Shown one piece after another: positions 50,628-58,328 of a stretch of 64,000 nt of DNA (its first letter is position 1; each line of letters starts with the position of its first letter). The position numbers and the translations under genes were made by a program. The notes beneath the pieces are model-generated. The model saw only the letters and a list, made by a program, of their open reading frames with translations, was not told the origin of the DNA and searched no databases. This stretch comes from Chloroflexota bacterium (GTDB lineage: Bacteria; Chloroflexota; Anaerolineae; Aggregatilineales; Phototrophicaceae), in NCBI GenBank assembly GCA_016223085.1, contig JACRPS010000003.1:310001-374000 (forward strand), read 5' to 3'.

Positions 50628-51826
50628 ACCTCTTTCACCAACGCCGCCACCGACTCGACGTGGAACGTCTGCGGGAACATATCCACTGGCTGCACGTTCA
50701 GCAGGCGGTAGCCGTTTTCCGCCAGCACCCTGGCATCCCGCGCCAGCGTGGCCGGGTCGCAGGAAACGTACACAATTTTGCGCGGCGCGCGTTCGACCAA
50801 CGCTGCCAGCGCCCTGGCATCCACCCCGGCACGTGGCGGGTCAAGCACGACCGCGTCAAAGTAGCCCTTCACCTGCTTCAGCGCGGCTTCAACTGTACCT
50901 TCCATCAGCATCACATTTGGGAACGCGGCCAGATTTGCCAGCGCGTCCTGCACTGCCAGCGGGAAACTTTCAACCGCCGTCACCTGGGCAGCATGCTCGG
51001 CCAGAAACGCCGTGAACAGCCCGACGCCGGAATACAGGTCCAGCACGCGCTCGGTCCCGGTCAGCGCCAGCCGGTCAAGCACCAGCCGCACCAGCGTTTC
51101 CGCCTGCGGCAGATTAACCTGAAAAAAGCTGCCTGCCGTCACCTGGAACGTGTGCGGCGGGATGGTGTAATGCACGATGGTATTGTCCGTCACCGGCTGG
51201 AAGCTGCGTTCATCTGGCGCGGTGGTCGCGGCCAGACGATCGTGCTCCGCTGTGCCGACCTGCACCCGCAGCCGCGCCGCGCCTTTTGGGGCGCGTCCGC
51301 CGCGCTGGTGAAACTCGTCCAGCAGCGCCGGACGGATGATATGGCATTCGGTGATCGGCAGGACGGTGCGGCCATCGGTGCTGACGTACCCCAGCCGCCC
51401 GGCAGGCGAAACGTGAAACGTCACATGCGAACGGTAGTACCAGGGGTCGGGACTGGCAATCGTGGGCAGCACGTCGGCCTCCACGAAGCCACCGATGCGG
51501 CGCATCTGGTCGGCCACGATCTGCTGCTTGTAGGCCAACTGCGCCTCGTAGGCGATGTGCTGCCAGTGGCAACCGCCGCACAACCCCGGCCCGAAATGCG
51601 GGCAGCGCGGCTGAACCCGGTGCGGCGAGGCTTCCAGCAGTTCGACCGCTTCGGCATAGGCGAAGCGTTTTTTACCCTGCGTGATGCGTGCCCGCACCCG
51701 TTCGCCGGGAATGGCATACGGCACGAAGATAGCGCGGTCGTCGTGCCGCCCCAGCGCGCTGCCGCCGTGCGCCATGCCGGTCAGTTTCAGTTCAAACAGG
51801 TCGTCCATCCGATCTGCTTTTGCCAC
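50624..51826 (-). CDS. rlmD: 23S rRNA (uracil-C5)-methyltransferase, RlmD/RumA family
   Basis: A 400-residue enzyme. Residues 1-60 form a TRAM RNA-binding domain; CPHFGPGLCGGCHWQH contains the iron-sulfur cluster cysteines; residues 260-400 hold the SAM-dependent core with VLDLYSGVGLFTAFLAEHA, LDPPRAGVDA and the catalytic YVSCDPATLARD. It forms 5-methyluridine in 23S rRNA (family includes TrmA and RlmC, so the exact site is inferred). ATG 51826 follows upstream sequence without a clear strong ribosome site. Its end has been set by a palindromic repeat. Confidence 0.87.
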   Translation of the reverse strand: MAKADRMDDLFELKLTGMAHGGSALGRHDDRAIFVPYAIPGERVRARITQGKKRFAYAEAVELLEASPHRVQPRCPHFGPGLCGGCHWQHIAYEAQLAYKQQIVADQMRRIGGFVEADVLPTIASPDPWYYRSHVTFHVSPAGRLGYVSTDGRTVLPITECHIIRPALLDEFHQRGGRAPKGAARLRVQVGTAEHDRLAATTAPDERSFQPVTDNTIVHYTIPPHTFQVTAGSFFQVNLPQAETLVRLVLDRLALTGTERVLDLYSGVGLFTAFLAEHAAQVTAVESFPLAVQDALANLAAFPNVMLMEGTVEAALKQVKGYFDAVVLDPPRAGVDARALAALVERAPRKIVYVSCDPATLARDARVLAENGYRLLNVQPVDMFPQTFHVESVAALVKEV

Positions 51827-51833
51827 CCGTAGT

Positions 51834-52865
51834 TTAGCTCCCGCCCAATTCGATCACATCCAGTGCAAACGGCAGACGCGGCCCGATGGCCGGAACAACC
51901 AGCGAAAACTGGTCAAAGTTGGTCACGTACAGCCGGTTGGGCGGGGCGTGGGCCACGTCACTCGCGCCCCGGAACGGCCCGGCCACCGGCAGCAGCACGC
52001 CGTTATCCAGCCGGACGATGCGATTGACGCCCAGCGCCGCGACGTAAATCACGCCGTTGGAGGTGACAGTCACGCCGTCAAAGCCGGGCGCGTCGGCCTG
52101 CCCGGTATGCTGGTACAACACATCGGTGGCCGCATCCGCTACGGACACGCGGTAGATGATGTCCTGCGCGCCGTCGGTAATGATGATCGTGTCCTGCGTC
52201 GGGTCATAGGCCAACCCGGTCGGGTCGTAGCCGCGCCGGTTGCCGGCTTCTGTTGGTGACTGCCACCAGGCCACGCCGCCGCTGCCGTCGGGATTAAAGC
52301 GCCAGACCTCGTCCCGCCCCCGGTCGCTGACATAGACATTCCCCTGCCCGTCAAGCGTAATTTCATGGGGCAGGACAAAACCGCGCTCGTCGCTGATGGT
52401 GGCGAAGTCGGCAAACTGGCCGTCGGATGTCATGCGCTTGACCAGCCCGCCGGACGTGCGCACGTCGGCGTCCAGATGATCTACGATCAGCAGCGAGCCA
52501 TCCGGCGCGAAGGCCAGCCCCGCCGCCGCGCCCACCGCCTCCCGCGAACCCGGCACTTCCGCCACCTGCGCGCCATCCGGCGAAATGGCGTAAATCGCGC
52601 CGGTTTTGTAGCTGCCGGTATACACCCGGCCATCGGGCGCGACCGCAACGGCGGCGGGATACGCCTCGTTATCCGGCAGCACGGTGAACTCCCGCACCGT
52701 GACGCCCTGCGTCTGGGGCAGGGCGATCAGCCGCGCGTTGGAATTGAGCGCGCCCAGAATCAGCGCGGCGCTGACGGCCAGCAGCGCCAGCAGCGCCCCG
52801 CCAAACAGCAGGATAAACACCAGCACGCGCTGGGGGCGGTTCAACGATTGAAGATTACGCAACAT
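51834..52865 (-). CDS. membrane-anchored SMP-30/NHL-repeat beta-propeller protein
   Basis: A 343-residue protein with an N-terminal anchor (RVLVFILLFGGALLALLAVS) and a propeller of about six NHL/SMP-30 blades: PAAVAVAPDGRVYTGSYKTG, AGLAFAPDGSLLIVDHLDAD, HEITLDGQGNVYVSDRGRDE and DGVTVTSNGVIYVAALGVNR. Proteins of this type include gluconolactonase-like hydrolases, but the metal-binding residues are not evident. It overlaps the next gene by 11 bases on the same strand. Confidence 0.75.
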   Translation of the reverse strand: MLRNLQSLNRPQRVLVFILLFGGALLALLAVSAALILGALNSNARLIALPQTQGVTVREFTVLPDNEAYPAAVAVAPDGRVYTGSYKTGAIYAISPDGAQVAEVPGSREAVGAAAGLAFAPDGSLLIVDHLDADVRTSGGLVKRMTSDGQFADFATISDERGFVLPHEITLDGQGNVYVSDRGRDEVWRFNPDGSGGVAWWQSPTEAGNRRGYDPTGLAYDPTQDTIIITDGAQDIIYRVSVADAATDVLYQHTGQADAPGFDGVTVTSNGVIYVAALGVNRIVRLDNGVLLPVAGPFRGASDVAHAPPNRLYVTNFDQFSLVVPAIGPRLPFALDVIELGGS

Positions 52866-53214
52866 GCAGCACCTGCTTCACGAGGAGAATCAGGCCGAGG
52901 CTGACTCCCCAGCCGACATAACCGGCGGCCAGCATCGGCACAAAACGCCAACCGGCGCGCGCCGCCAGATAGACAATAACGATAAAGACAATAGTCGGCC
53001 AGATATTGACCAGAATCGCCCGCGTAAACTGCGCCATCACTGCCGGGTCACGGTCGTCACCGGCAGCCACAATCCACAGCGCCAGGGGGATATTGATCGG
53101 CATGGTGGCGGCGATGGACGCCACCGTTTTGGAATATTCGCGCAGCACGGCAACCAGGATGATGATGGCAATGGAGACCACAACGGGCAGCACGCGCCCC
53201 CAGGAGATGTCCAT
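52855..53214 (-). CDS. small membrane protein, DUF3147-like
   Basis: A 119-residue protein with four hydrophobic segments: VLPVVVSIAIIILVAVL, TMPINIPLALWIVAAG, VNIWPTIVFIVIVYLAA and FVPMLAAGYVGWGVSLGLIL. Its layout and the first segment MDISWGRVL recall GlpM/DUF3147 proteins, but this is not certain. The start ATG 53214 lies close to a palindromic repeat; earlier in-frame codons would translate the repeat. It probably shares a transcript with the NHL protein. Confidence 0.6.
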   Translation of the reverse strand: MDISWGRVLPVVVSIAIIILVAVLREYSKTVASIAATMPINIPLALWIVAAGDDRDPAVMAQFTRAILVNIWPTIVFIVIVYLAARAGWRFVPMLAAGYVGWGVSLGLILLVKQVLHVA

Positions 53215-53238
53215 ACACTGAACCTCGGCGTGTAAAAC

Positions 53239-53267
53239 GTAGGGGCGAACCGCCGGTTCGCCCCTAC
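53239..53267. repeat. GTAGGG...CCCTAC palindrome, core GCGAACCGCCGGTTCGC
   Basis: A 29-bp palindrome upstream of the small membrane-protein gene and downstream of tRNA-Ser on the same strand, so it could terminate the tRNA transcript. Confidence 0.88.
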
Positions 53268-53289
53268 AGCCTATAACCATTCCACACAA

Positions 53290-53374
53290 CGGAGAGGGTG
53301 GGATTCGAACCCACGAGGGTGTTACCCCTACTCGCGTTCCAGGCGAGCGCGTTAGGCCACTACGCTACCTCTCC
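53290..53374 (-). tRNA. trnS: tRNA-Ser (GGA)
   Basis: An 85-base class II tRNA on the minus strand. GGAGAGG pairs with CCTCTCC, the anticodon arm is CTCGC-CTGGAAC-GCGAG with anticodon GGA, there is a long variable arm (TAGGGGTAACACCCTC), the T arm is GTGGG-TTCGAAT-CCCAC, and the discriminator is G as expected for Ser. CCA is not encoded. Confidence 0.95.
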
Positions 53375-53411
53375 CCATCAGCGGCAGGCATTATAGCAGG
53401 GCGACCCGCCT

Positions 53412-54272
53412 TTATCCAGTGGGGAGGTCAGGCAAAATACCCGCGCCCGGCAGGTCGCTGCGCTGCGGGCGGGTCAGCTTTTGCAGGAAGTTGCTCACCT
53501 GCCACACAAACACATCCGGCGTTTCCAACTGTGGCATGTTGCCACAATCGGTCACAGGCGTCAGCGTCGAGCCGGGGATGCTGTCGCGCACGGCTTCGCC
53601 ATCGGCCAGCGGCGTAAAATTGTCGTTCGCGCCCCACAGGATAAGCGTCGGCACCAGCGGCGTGCGCGCCTCCGGCAGCGTGCCCGATACCAGCATCCGC
53701 ATCAACCGGGTGAAACTTCCCCGTGCCGCGCGGCTGCGGGCGATAAAATCGTCGGTCAGCACATCCGGCGCATGGATCATCCGGCGCAGATTATCCGGGC
53801 TGGTCACGGAGCCAACAAACTGGTTCAGCAGGAAATTAAACAGGATCGGAATCCGCTCCAGCACGCGCAGGGCCGGCGGGATTTCCGGCACGCCGCCGCC
53901 GTTAAGCAGAATCACGGCGGGCACAAGCTGCGGGTTGGCCGCCGCGAATAACCGCGCGACCAGGCCGCCAAGCGAGTTGCCGATGACGGCGGTCTGCTGG
54001 ACGCCCAGCCTGTCCAGAAACGATTTTAGCCAGTGAAGCAGCGTATCGGTCCGCATCACGGGCAGCGGCTGGCTCTGGCCGAAGCCGGGCAAATCCGGCG
54101 CGAGGACGCGGAAGTCCTCCATCGCCAGCAACTGCATGACCGGCTCCCAGTGCAGGCGGGCATCACCAATGCCGCCATGAATCAGCACCACCGTGCGGCC
54201 ATTGTCCTCGCCGGCCTCCAGATAGCTGACGGCCAGGCCATCAATCAGAACGGTTTTTTGTTCCAGCGCCAT
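53412..54272 (-). CDS. alpha/beta hydrolase with catalytic His replaced by Asn
   Basis: A 286-residue alpha/beta hydrolase. VVLIHGGIGDARLHW is the oxyanion strand, VIGNSLGGLVARLF the nucleophile elbow (Ser100), and LILWGANDNFTPLADGEA the acid (Asp217). The expected GHMPQ(L)E..P histidine site reads TDCGNMPQLETPDVF, so Asn245 is at the His place (codon at 53538-53540 on the minus strand). It may be inactive, may have lost activity recently, or may use another residue. ATG 54272 is the first Met matching the family start; the frame upstream overlaps the palindrome. Confidence 0.82.
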   Translation of the reverse strand: MALEQKTVLIDGLAVSYLEAGEDNGRTVVLIHGGIGDARLHWEPVMQLLAMEDFRVLAPDLPGFGQSQPLPVMRTDTLLHWLKSFLDRLGVQQTAVIGNSLGGLVARLFAAANPQLVPAVILLNGGGVPEIPPALRVLERIPILFNFLLNQFVGSVTSPDNLRRMIHAPDVLTDDFIARSRAARGSFTRLMRMLVSGTLPEARTPLVPTLILWGANDNFTPLADGEAVRDSIPGSTLTPVTDCGNMPQLETPDVFVWQVSNFLQKLTRPQRSDLPGAGILPDLPTG

Positions 54273-54306
54273 AACAGCCGTCCTTATATCTGTCAATTTT
54301 TGGGGT

Positions 54307-54334
54307 GTAGGGGCACGCCATGGCGTGTCCCTAC
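54307..54334. repeat. GTAGGG...CCCTAC palindrome, core GCACGCCATGGCGTGT
   Basis: A 28-bp palindrome. The TAG stop of the glutaredoxin-like gene (minus, 54331-54333) is in its right end. Confidence 0.88.
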
Positions 54335-54666
54335 AGTTCGTTAATAAAACCGTGTTCGGCCAGCCAGTCCGCAAGCTGGTCGGCGCTCGGTTCGGTAATC
54401 ATCGTACCCCGGTGAATGCCGCGCGGGCTGACGCCAGCGGCCAGCGGCGCCGGGTCCTGAAACGGCACATCGGAGCCGGTTTCCGCCACGACCAGCGTTG
54501 GCACGGACAAAAACCCGGTCCAGCGCAGCACGCGCTGCCGCGCCGTGTCGTCCATATCAATCAAAATCTCCCGGTACGGCACGTGATAGTCGTCCAGCAC
54601 CCGCTTGGCGACGGTGACGTAGGGGCAGCCCATGCGGCGTGAGTACATCACAAGTTCTCTGGTCAA
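54331..54666 (-). CDS. glutaredoxin-like protein
   Basis: A 111-residue thioredoxin-fold protein. The active-site region is RRMGCPYVTVAKRVLDDYHV, with a single Cys (CPYV instead of CPYC), so it is a monothiol form; the cis-Pro motif follows as GFLSVPTLVVAE. It may serve as a redox carrier or thiol-binding protein. I chose TTG 54666, with GGAG overlapping the stop of the amidase gene; a longer frame from 54723 overlaps the amidase coding sequence. A C-terminal extension (GVSPRGIHRGTMITEPSADQ) is typical of Chloroflexi relatives by my recollection only. Confidence 0.75.
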   Translation of the reverse strand: MTRELVMYSRRMGCPYVTVAKRVLDDYHVPYREILIDMDDTARQRVLRWTGFLSVPTLVVAETGSDVPFQDPAPLAAGVSPRGIHRGTMITEPSADQLADWLAEHGFINEL

Positions 54667-54671
54667 AGCGT

Positions 54672-55748
54672 CTATGCTCCTGGTACAGCGGTTGGCGGCA
54701 GGCGGTTTGGCTCCAAGAAGCACAGGATGCCGTCGCTGATGCCCTGCGCCAGCGCATCCTGCCTGCCGGTCAGAACGGGACGGTCGGCCAGCAGGAAGCC
54801 TAATTCGATGATGGCCGCCGGAGTCGTGGGATGAATTTCGCGGAAGGTGTGGTAGTCGGTCATATCAACGGTCAGCCCTTCACGGCGCTGCAAACCGCTG
54901 GTCGGGGCGTAATAGCGCGCGATGCAGTCTACCAGAATATCGTCGCCCCCCTGGTTCATCATGCGGGCGGCGGCGGTTGAAATCAGGAAGCCGGACACCA
55001 CTTCGCCCGGCCATACCTGGCAGGTATTGGCGTGGATGGACACCAGCGCCGCCGCCTGATAATTGTCCAGGCGCGGGTCAAACTCGTCCAGCAGGTCCAC
55101 CGCGTACCCGCGCGCGCCCAAATTCCGCACCACCTTCTGCGCGACAGCAAAGTTGATCTCCGCCTCAGTCAGGCCATCCGGGCAAACCGCGCCGGGGTCG
55201 TTTTCCGGCCCACGATGGCCCGACACGATCCCGATCCGGCGCAGCCAGTTGGGTGTGGGCAGGCCGGTAGGTACAGGCGTGACCTGGCTGGTTGCCTGGG
55301 CAATGCTTAACTCCATCTTGACCTGATCGGTTAAAAACTGGGATGGCGTCCACCACGTAAAAATCGTTGCCAGCAGCCCGGCGGCCACAATGACCACAAA
55401 GAAGGTACGGAACACCCCGCCCAATACCCCGACCGTCTGGCGGCGGCGGCGCGCCTGCCGGCGCTTGATGCGCTGGATACGCTGCTCCTCGATGGCGGCC
55501 TGCTGTGCGGTGAGGACGGGTTCGGCAGGGGGCGCGCTGACCTCTGGCGCAGGGGTTACGGCGCTGGCTGCCGGAGGTTTGACCGACCGCTTAAACAACG
55601 GCTCCGCTGCTTCTGGCGCGGGTTTGGCGGATTTTGCCGCTGCCTGACGCATCATCTCCATAAACGTCACCGAGGGCGGCGCTTCGAGGGCATCCGGTTC
55701 ATCTTCCCAGTGGGGCTGGCTGTCAGGCGGCAGACGGTCGTCGGGCAT
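54672..55748 (-). CDS. membrane-anchored N-acetylmuramoyl-L-alanine amidase (Amidase_3)
   Basis: A 358-residue protein: a cytoplasmic Pro/Ala/Glu-rich region (1-110) ending in a basic patch (RIQRIKRRQARRRRQ), a membrane segment (FFVVIVAAGLLATIFTWW), then the amidase. Zinc ligands and catalytic residues: IVSGHRGPENDPGA (His), LTEAEINFAVAQKV (Glu), VSIHANTC (His) and AAIIELGFL (Glu). It cuts peptide stems from glycan strands outside the membrane. ATG 55748 is chosen because upstream codons read TTGGTTGCTGGC-type repeats. Confidence 0.88.
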   Translation of the reverse strand: MPDDRLPPDSQPHWEDEPDALEAPPSVTFMEMMRQAAAKSAKPAPEAAEPLFKRSVKPPAASAVTPAPEVSAPPAEPVLTAQQAAIEEQRIQRIKRRQARRRRQTVGVLGGVFRTFFVVIVAAGLLATIFTWWTPSQFLTDQVKMELSIAQATSQVTPVPTGLPTPNWLRRIGIVSGHRGPENDPGAVCPDGLTEAEINFAVAQKVVRNLGARGYAVDLLDEFDPRLDNYQAAALVSIHANTCQVWPGEVVSGFLISTAAARMMNQGGDDILVDCIARYYAPTSGLQRREGLTVDMTDYHTFREIHPTTPAAIIELGFLLADRPVLTGRQDALAQGISDGILCFLEPNRLPPTAVPGA

Positions 55749-55802
55749 GGCGGTTAGCGGTTGGTTGCTGGCTGTTGGCTGTTGGTGATTAGCTTTTTGG
55801 CT
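55749..55802. repeat. TTGG/GGTTA short repeat tract
   Basis: CGGTTAGCGGTTGGTTGCTG and GCTGTTGGCTGTTGGTGATT are degenerate units like the TTGGCGGTTGGC tract at 11513-11535. They fill the 5' region of the amidase gene. Confidence 0.6.
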
Positions 55803-55907
55803 GATAAAAACGCGACAGGCTGGACCCGGTCGGGTCACAACACAGACTTATTGTACCCGAATATCGCCGCGAAATGCGAATGGCTTTTTCCGCCTGCCTG
55901 CCAATCG

Positions 55908-57809
55908 CTATTCAACCACTGCGTACACTTCCGCGCCGGCGTCGGCGAACACGCGCTGCAGGTAGGGCGCGTCGGCTACGCGGGAACGCATCTCCACATC
56001 ATCGGTGAATGGCTCGCCCCAGCGGAACATGGTCTGGATGCTGGCCGGGTCAGTTACCAACTGCGGCACGATCACGTAATCAATGCCGGCGTCGCGTAGC
56101 AGGGCCGCGTTGGCGGGATCAGCGGGGTCGTGCCAGAAAGCGCGCAGGCGTTCCTGCTCCGCCAGGCTGGCCTCGTTCCCGCGGAAAAACGGCTGCCAGC
56201 GATAATACACACTGTCCCGTTCGGCGATCACCGGCACCCAGTCGCTTTCGTGCGAGTTATCCTTGAGCGTGCCGGGGAAGTTTAACACGCGGGCGTCCGG
56301 CGGCGTGTTTTCCCGCAGCCAGTCCATCGCGCGTACGTCGGCTTCGGACGCAAACGCGCCGTAAAAGCCAACGCGCCCTTTGCTCAGGTCAAGCAGTTGC
56401 CGGTTGAACACCAGCACACCCAGCGCGGCGGCGACCAGCACGCCGATCAGCCCATACGCAGCGCGATGGAGCAGCCTGCCGGCGCGCGCTTCCAGCCACC
56501 GGTTCCACAGCCACAGCAGCCCGATGCCGCCGAGAATCGAATACGGGATAATCGGCCCGTGCCAGGCAATGCTGAACGGGTAATCGTAGCGCAGCACCGG
56601 TGCGATCAGCCCCGGCACGAGGCGCTCCAGAAGTCCCAGGCTGGCAAATTCCAGCACCAGCACCAGCCACCCCACCGCCAGAATCGCGCCCTGGTCGCGG
56701 CAGCGCAGGCCCACGACCGCACCGACGACCGCCACCGGCACCACCCAGACGCCGTGATAAAACAACATCATCCGCCAGTAGTCGGGATTACGGCTGAACG
56801 GCGACACAATGTCCGAACCAAGCAGGTCGCGCACGTTCAGCAGCCAGGGTGACACGGCCAGCAGCGCCACCAGTGGCACGCCCAACGCCAGCACCAGCCA
56901 GACCCGCAGCGTCGGGCGCGGCCTGCCCCACCACATTGTCAGCAGCCACGGCACGTAACCCAGGCCGATGATAATCGTCGTATCAGGGTGCGACAGCACC
57001 AGCGCGCCGAGCATAAGTCCGGCGGCGACGGCATCCGGCCAGGCGCGGTGGCGCAGATAACGCAGCGCATAGGTGAGGAATGCCAGCCCAAACACCAGCC
57101 CCAGCAGTGTTGTGAAGTGCGAATCCATATAGGCGGTGAACAGTCCGACGCCCGCCAGCATCGTGACGGCCATCGCCCGCCCCAGCCGCTTGTCGCGCAG
57201 TTCCGCGCCGAAGTCATACGCCAGCCACACCAGCAGCACCGCCAGCACCGCCGCTACGCCAAACTGAACCACATGCAGCCCGACACCAAGCTGCTGGCTG
57301 AGGTAGGCGATCAGCAGCGGGAAACCCGGCGCGTACAGGTAGGTGATTTCGGGATGCCAGGGAGCGAGCGTCTGGAAGCCGCCGCCCAGCCGCGTCATCA
57401 ACCCCAGATAGCCAAATCCCTGCGCGTCCGTGCCCAGCGGCACGGGCAGCACCAGCGCCGGCACGGCGAACACCAGCGCCACAAACACAAAAAACAGCAG
57501 ATCGCGCGGGCCGGGCCAGCCCTGATCGGCGTCCTCCAGCGTTTCGCCGCGTTTTTCGGCGCGGCGCTGGCCGTAAGACAGCGTACCGCCCAGGAAGATG
57601 GTGGTCACCAGCGCGAACAGCAGGTAATCAATTACCAGCGTGTTCCAGCCAAACAGCATTGCCCAGAAGATAGCGCCGCCCATCACCAGACCGAGCGCCA
57701 GCGCCGCCGCCAGCCCAACCCGCGGCTGAACGGTCGGCCAGGCCGGAGCGAGCATCGCGCCCGCGCCGATGACAACCGCGCCAAAAATAAAGATCACAAA
57801 CAGAGGCAT
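55908..57809 (-). CDS. large polytopic membrane protein, GT-C-like (possible lipid-linked sugar transferase)
   Basis: A 633-residue protein with 12 or more hydrophobic segments in the first 480 residues, then a soluble C-terminal domain of about 150 (VRAMDWLRENTPPDARVLNF, DAGIDYVIVPQLV). This layout is that of GT-C-fold glycosyltransferases of the DUF6541/PMT-like type. A first loop with LTRLGGGFQTLAPWHPEITY followed by LYAPGFPLLIAYLSQQLG would be where catalytic Asp/Glu sit. Substrate unknown. Start ATG 57809 has AGGAGA upstream. It stands alone on its strand. Confidence 0.65.
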   Translation of the reverse strand: MPLFVIFIFGAVVIGAGAMLAPAWPTVQPRVGLAAALALGLVMGGAIFWAMLFGWNTLVIDYLLFALVTTIFLGGTLSYGQRRAEKRGETLEDADQGWPGPRDLLFFVFVALVFAVPALVLPVPLGTDAQGFGYLGLMTRLGGGFQTLAPWHPEITYLYAPGFPLLIAYLSQQLGVGLHVVQFGVAAVLAVLLVWLAYDFGAELRDKRLGRAMAVTMLAGVGLFTAYMDSHFTTLLGLVFGLAFLTYALRYLRHRAWPDAVAAGLMLGALVLSHPDTTIIIGLGYVPWLLTMWWGRPRPTLRVWLVLALGVPLVALLAVSPWLLNVRDLLGSDIVSPFSRNPDYWRMMLFYHGVWVVPVAVVGAVVGLRCRDQGAILAVGWLVLVLEFASLGLLERLVPGLIAPVLRYDYPFSIAWHGPIIPYSILGGIGLLWLWNRWLEARAGRLLHRAAYGLIGVLVAAALGVLVFNRQLLDLSKGRVGFYGAFASEADVRAMDWLRENTPPDARVLNFPGTLKDNSHESDWVPVIAERDSVYYRWQPFFRGNEASLAEQERLRAFWHDPADPANAALLRDAGIDYVIVPQLVTDPASIQTMFRWGEPFTDDVEMRSRVADAPYLQRVFADAGAEVYAVVE

Positions 57810-57899
57810 GGCTCTCCTAACGTCGTATCCCGGACTCAAACGGCGTTAGTATAGTCGAAGTAGGAGGGGTTGGCTATGGAAACGGGTGAACCTGACCGC

Positions 57900-57928
57900 T
57901 TGACAGCGAACCCGTTTTACACTACGAT
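57900..57928 (+). promoter_or_regulatory. sigma70 promoter of the ABC exporter leader
   Basis: TTGACA (57900-57905, perfect -35), a 17-base spacer, TACGAT (57923-57928). The start codon of the small ORF is 37 bases after the -10 box. Confidence 0.8.
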
Positions 57929-57964
57929 GTTCGCCGGGTAAAGTCAGCGAAGGAGGTTCACATC

Positions 57965-58030
57965 ATGGCAGCCAATAGCCCGATCATACTCACCGTCGAA
58001 ACAGGTGTATCTGGCCTCCGCTGGGCTTAA
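57965..58030 (+). CDS. small leader ORF (21 residues) upstream of the ABC exporter
   Basis: ATG 57965 follows AAGGAGGT, the full consensus Shine-Dalgarno, at a spacing of about 8. It reads MAANSPIILTVETGVSGL then RWA and stops at TAA (58028-58030). The combination of a consensus promoter and ribosome site makes chance unlikely. I know no homolog. Its stop codon is 3 bases before a large stem-loop, as in translational attenuation leaders of resistance exporters (comparison by layout, not by sequence). Confidence 0.6.
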   Translation: MAANSPIILTVETGVSGLRWA

Positions 58031-58033
58031 GTT

Positions 58034-58281
58034 TTATCCAGAGTCGGTTCGAACATTCCCGGTGCTGCGGGTTCACCCTTGTAACCCGCAGCCGATGGTT
58101 AACCCCTGGATAACTTCCCCGCTTATCTGATTCTCCACTAAGCTACCAGTCAAACCAGAAGCACCTGTCACCCTCAGGATGTGAGGTGGTACGGCGCTGG
58201 CTGGTGATACCGTCCATCCCTTTCATACACATCACCGCGCTTTTACCTCACCTCTGAGTCTTCAGCGGATACCTGCCGCTG
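58034..58281 (+). promoter_or_regulatory. structured leader RNA of the ABC exporter gene
   Basis: Stems seen: TTATCCAG (58034-58041) with CTGGATAA (58106-58113); inside it a perfect 10-bp hairpin GCTGCGGGTT-CACCCTTGT-AACCCGCAGC (58064-58092); CACC-TG-TCAC (58162-58171) with GTGAGGTG (58181-58188); and CAGCGG-N7-CCGCTG (58263-58281). No T-run follows any of them, so control would be of translation or by alternative folding rather than plain termination. It does not match any riboswitch I can name. Confidence 0.5.
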
Positions 58282-58328
58282 CATCACACATGGTTTACCT
58301 GGTAGTCTGCCAGAGGTACAGGGCTTTC

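Larger units (their letters stand above)
57840..58328. other. 489-base region between divergent genes holding a promoter, a small ORF and a structured leader
   Basis: There is no long gene here. It contains the sigma70 promoter at 57900, a 21-residue ORF with a consensus ribosome site at 57965, and several strong stems between 58034 and 58281, all on the plus strand leading to the ABC exporter gene. The parts are listed separately. Confidence 0.7.

Noticed and set aside
58044-58092. A tRNA-like element (TCGGTTCGAACATTCCCGG resembles a T arm)
   Set aside because: No acceptor, D or anticodon arm can be formed; the bases belong to the leader stem.
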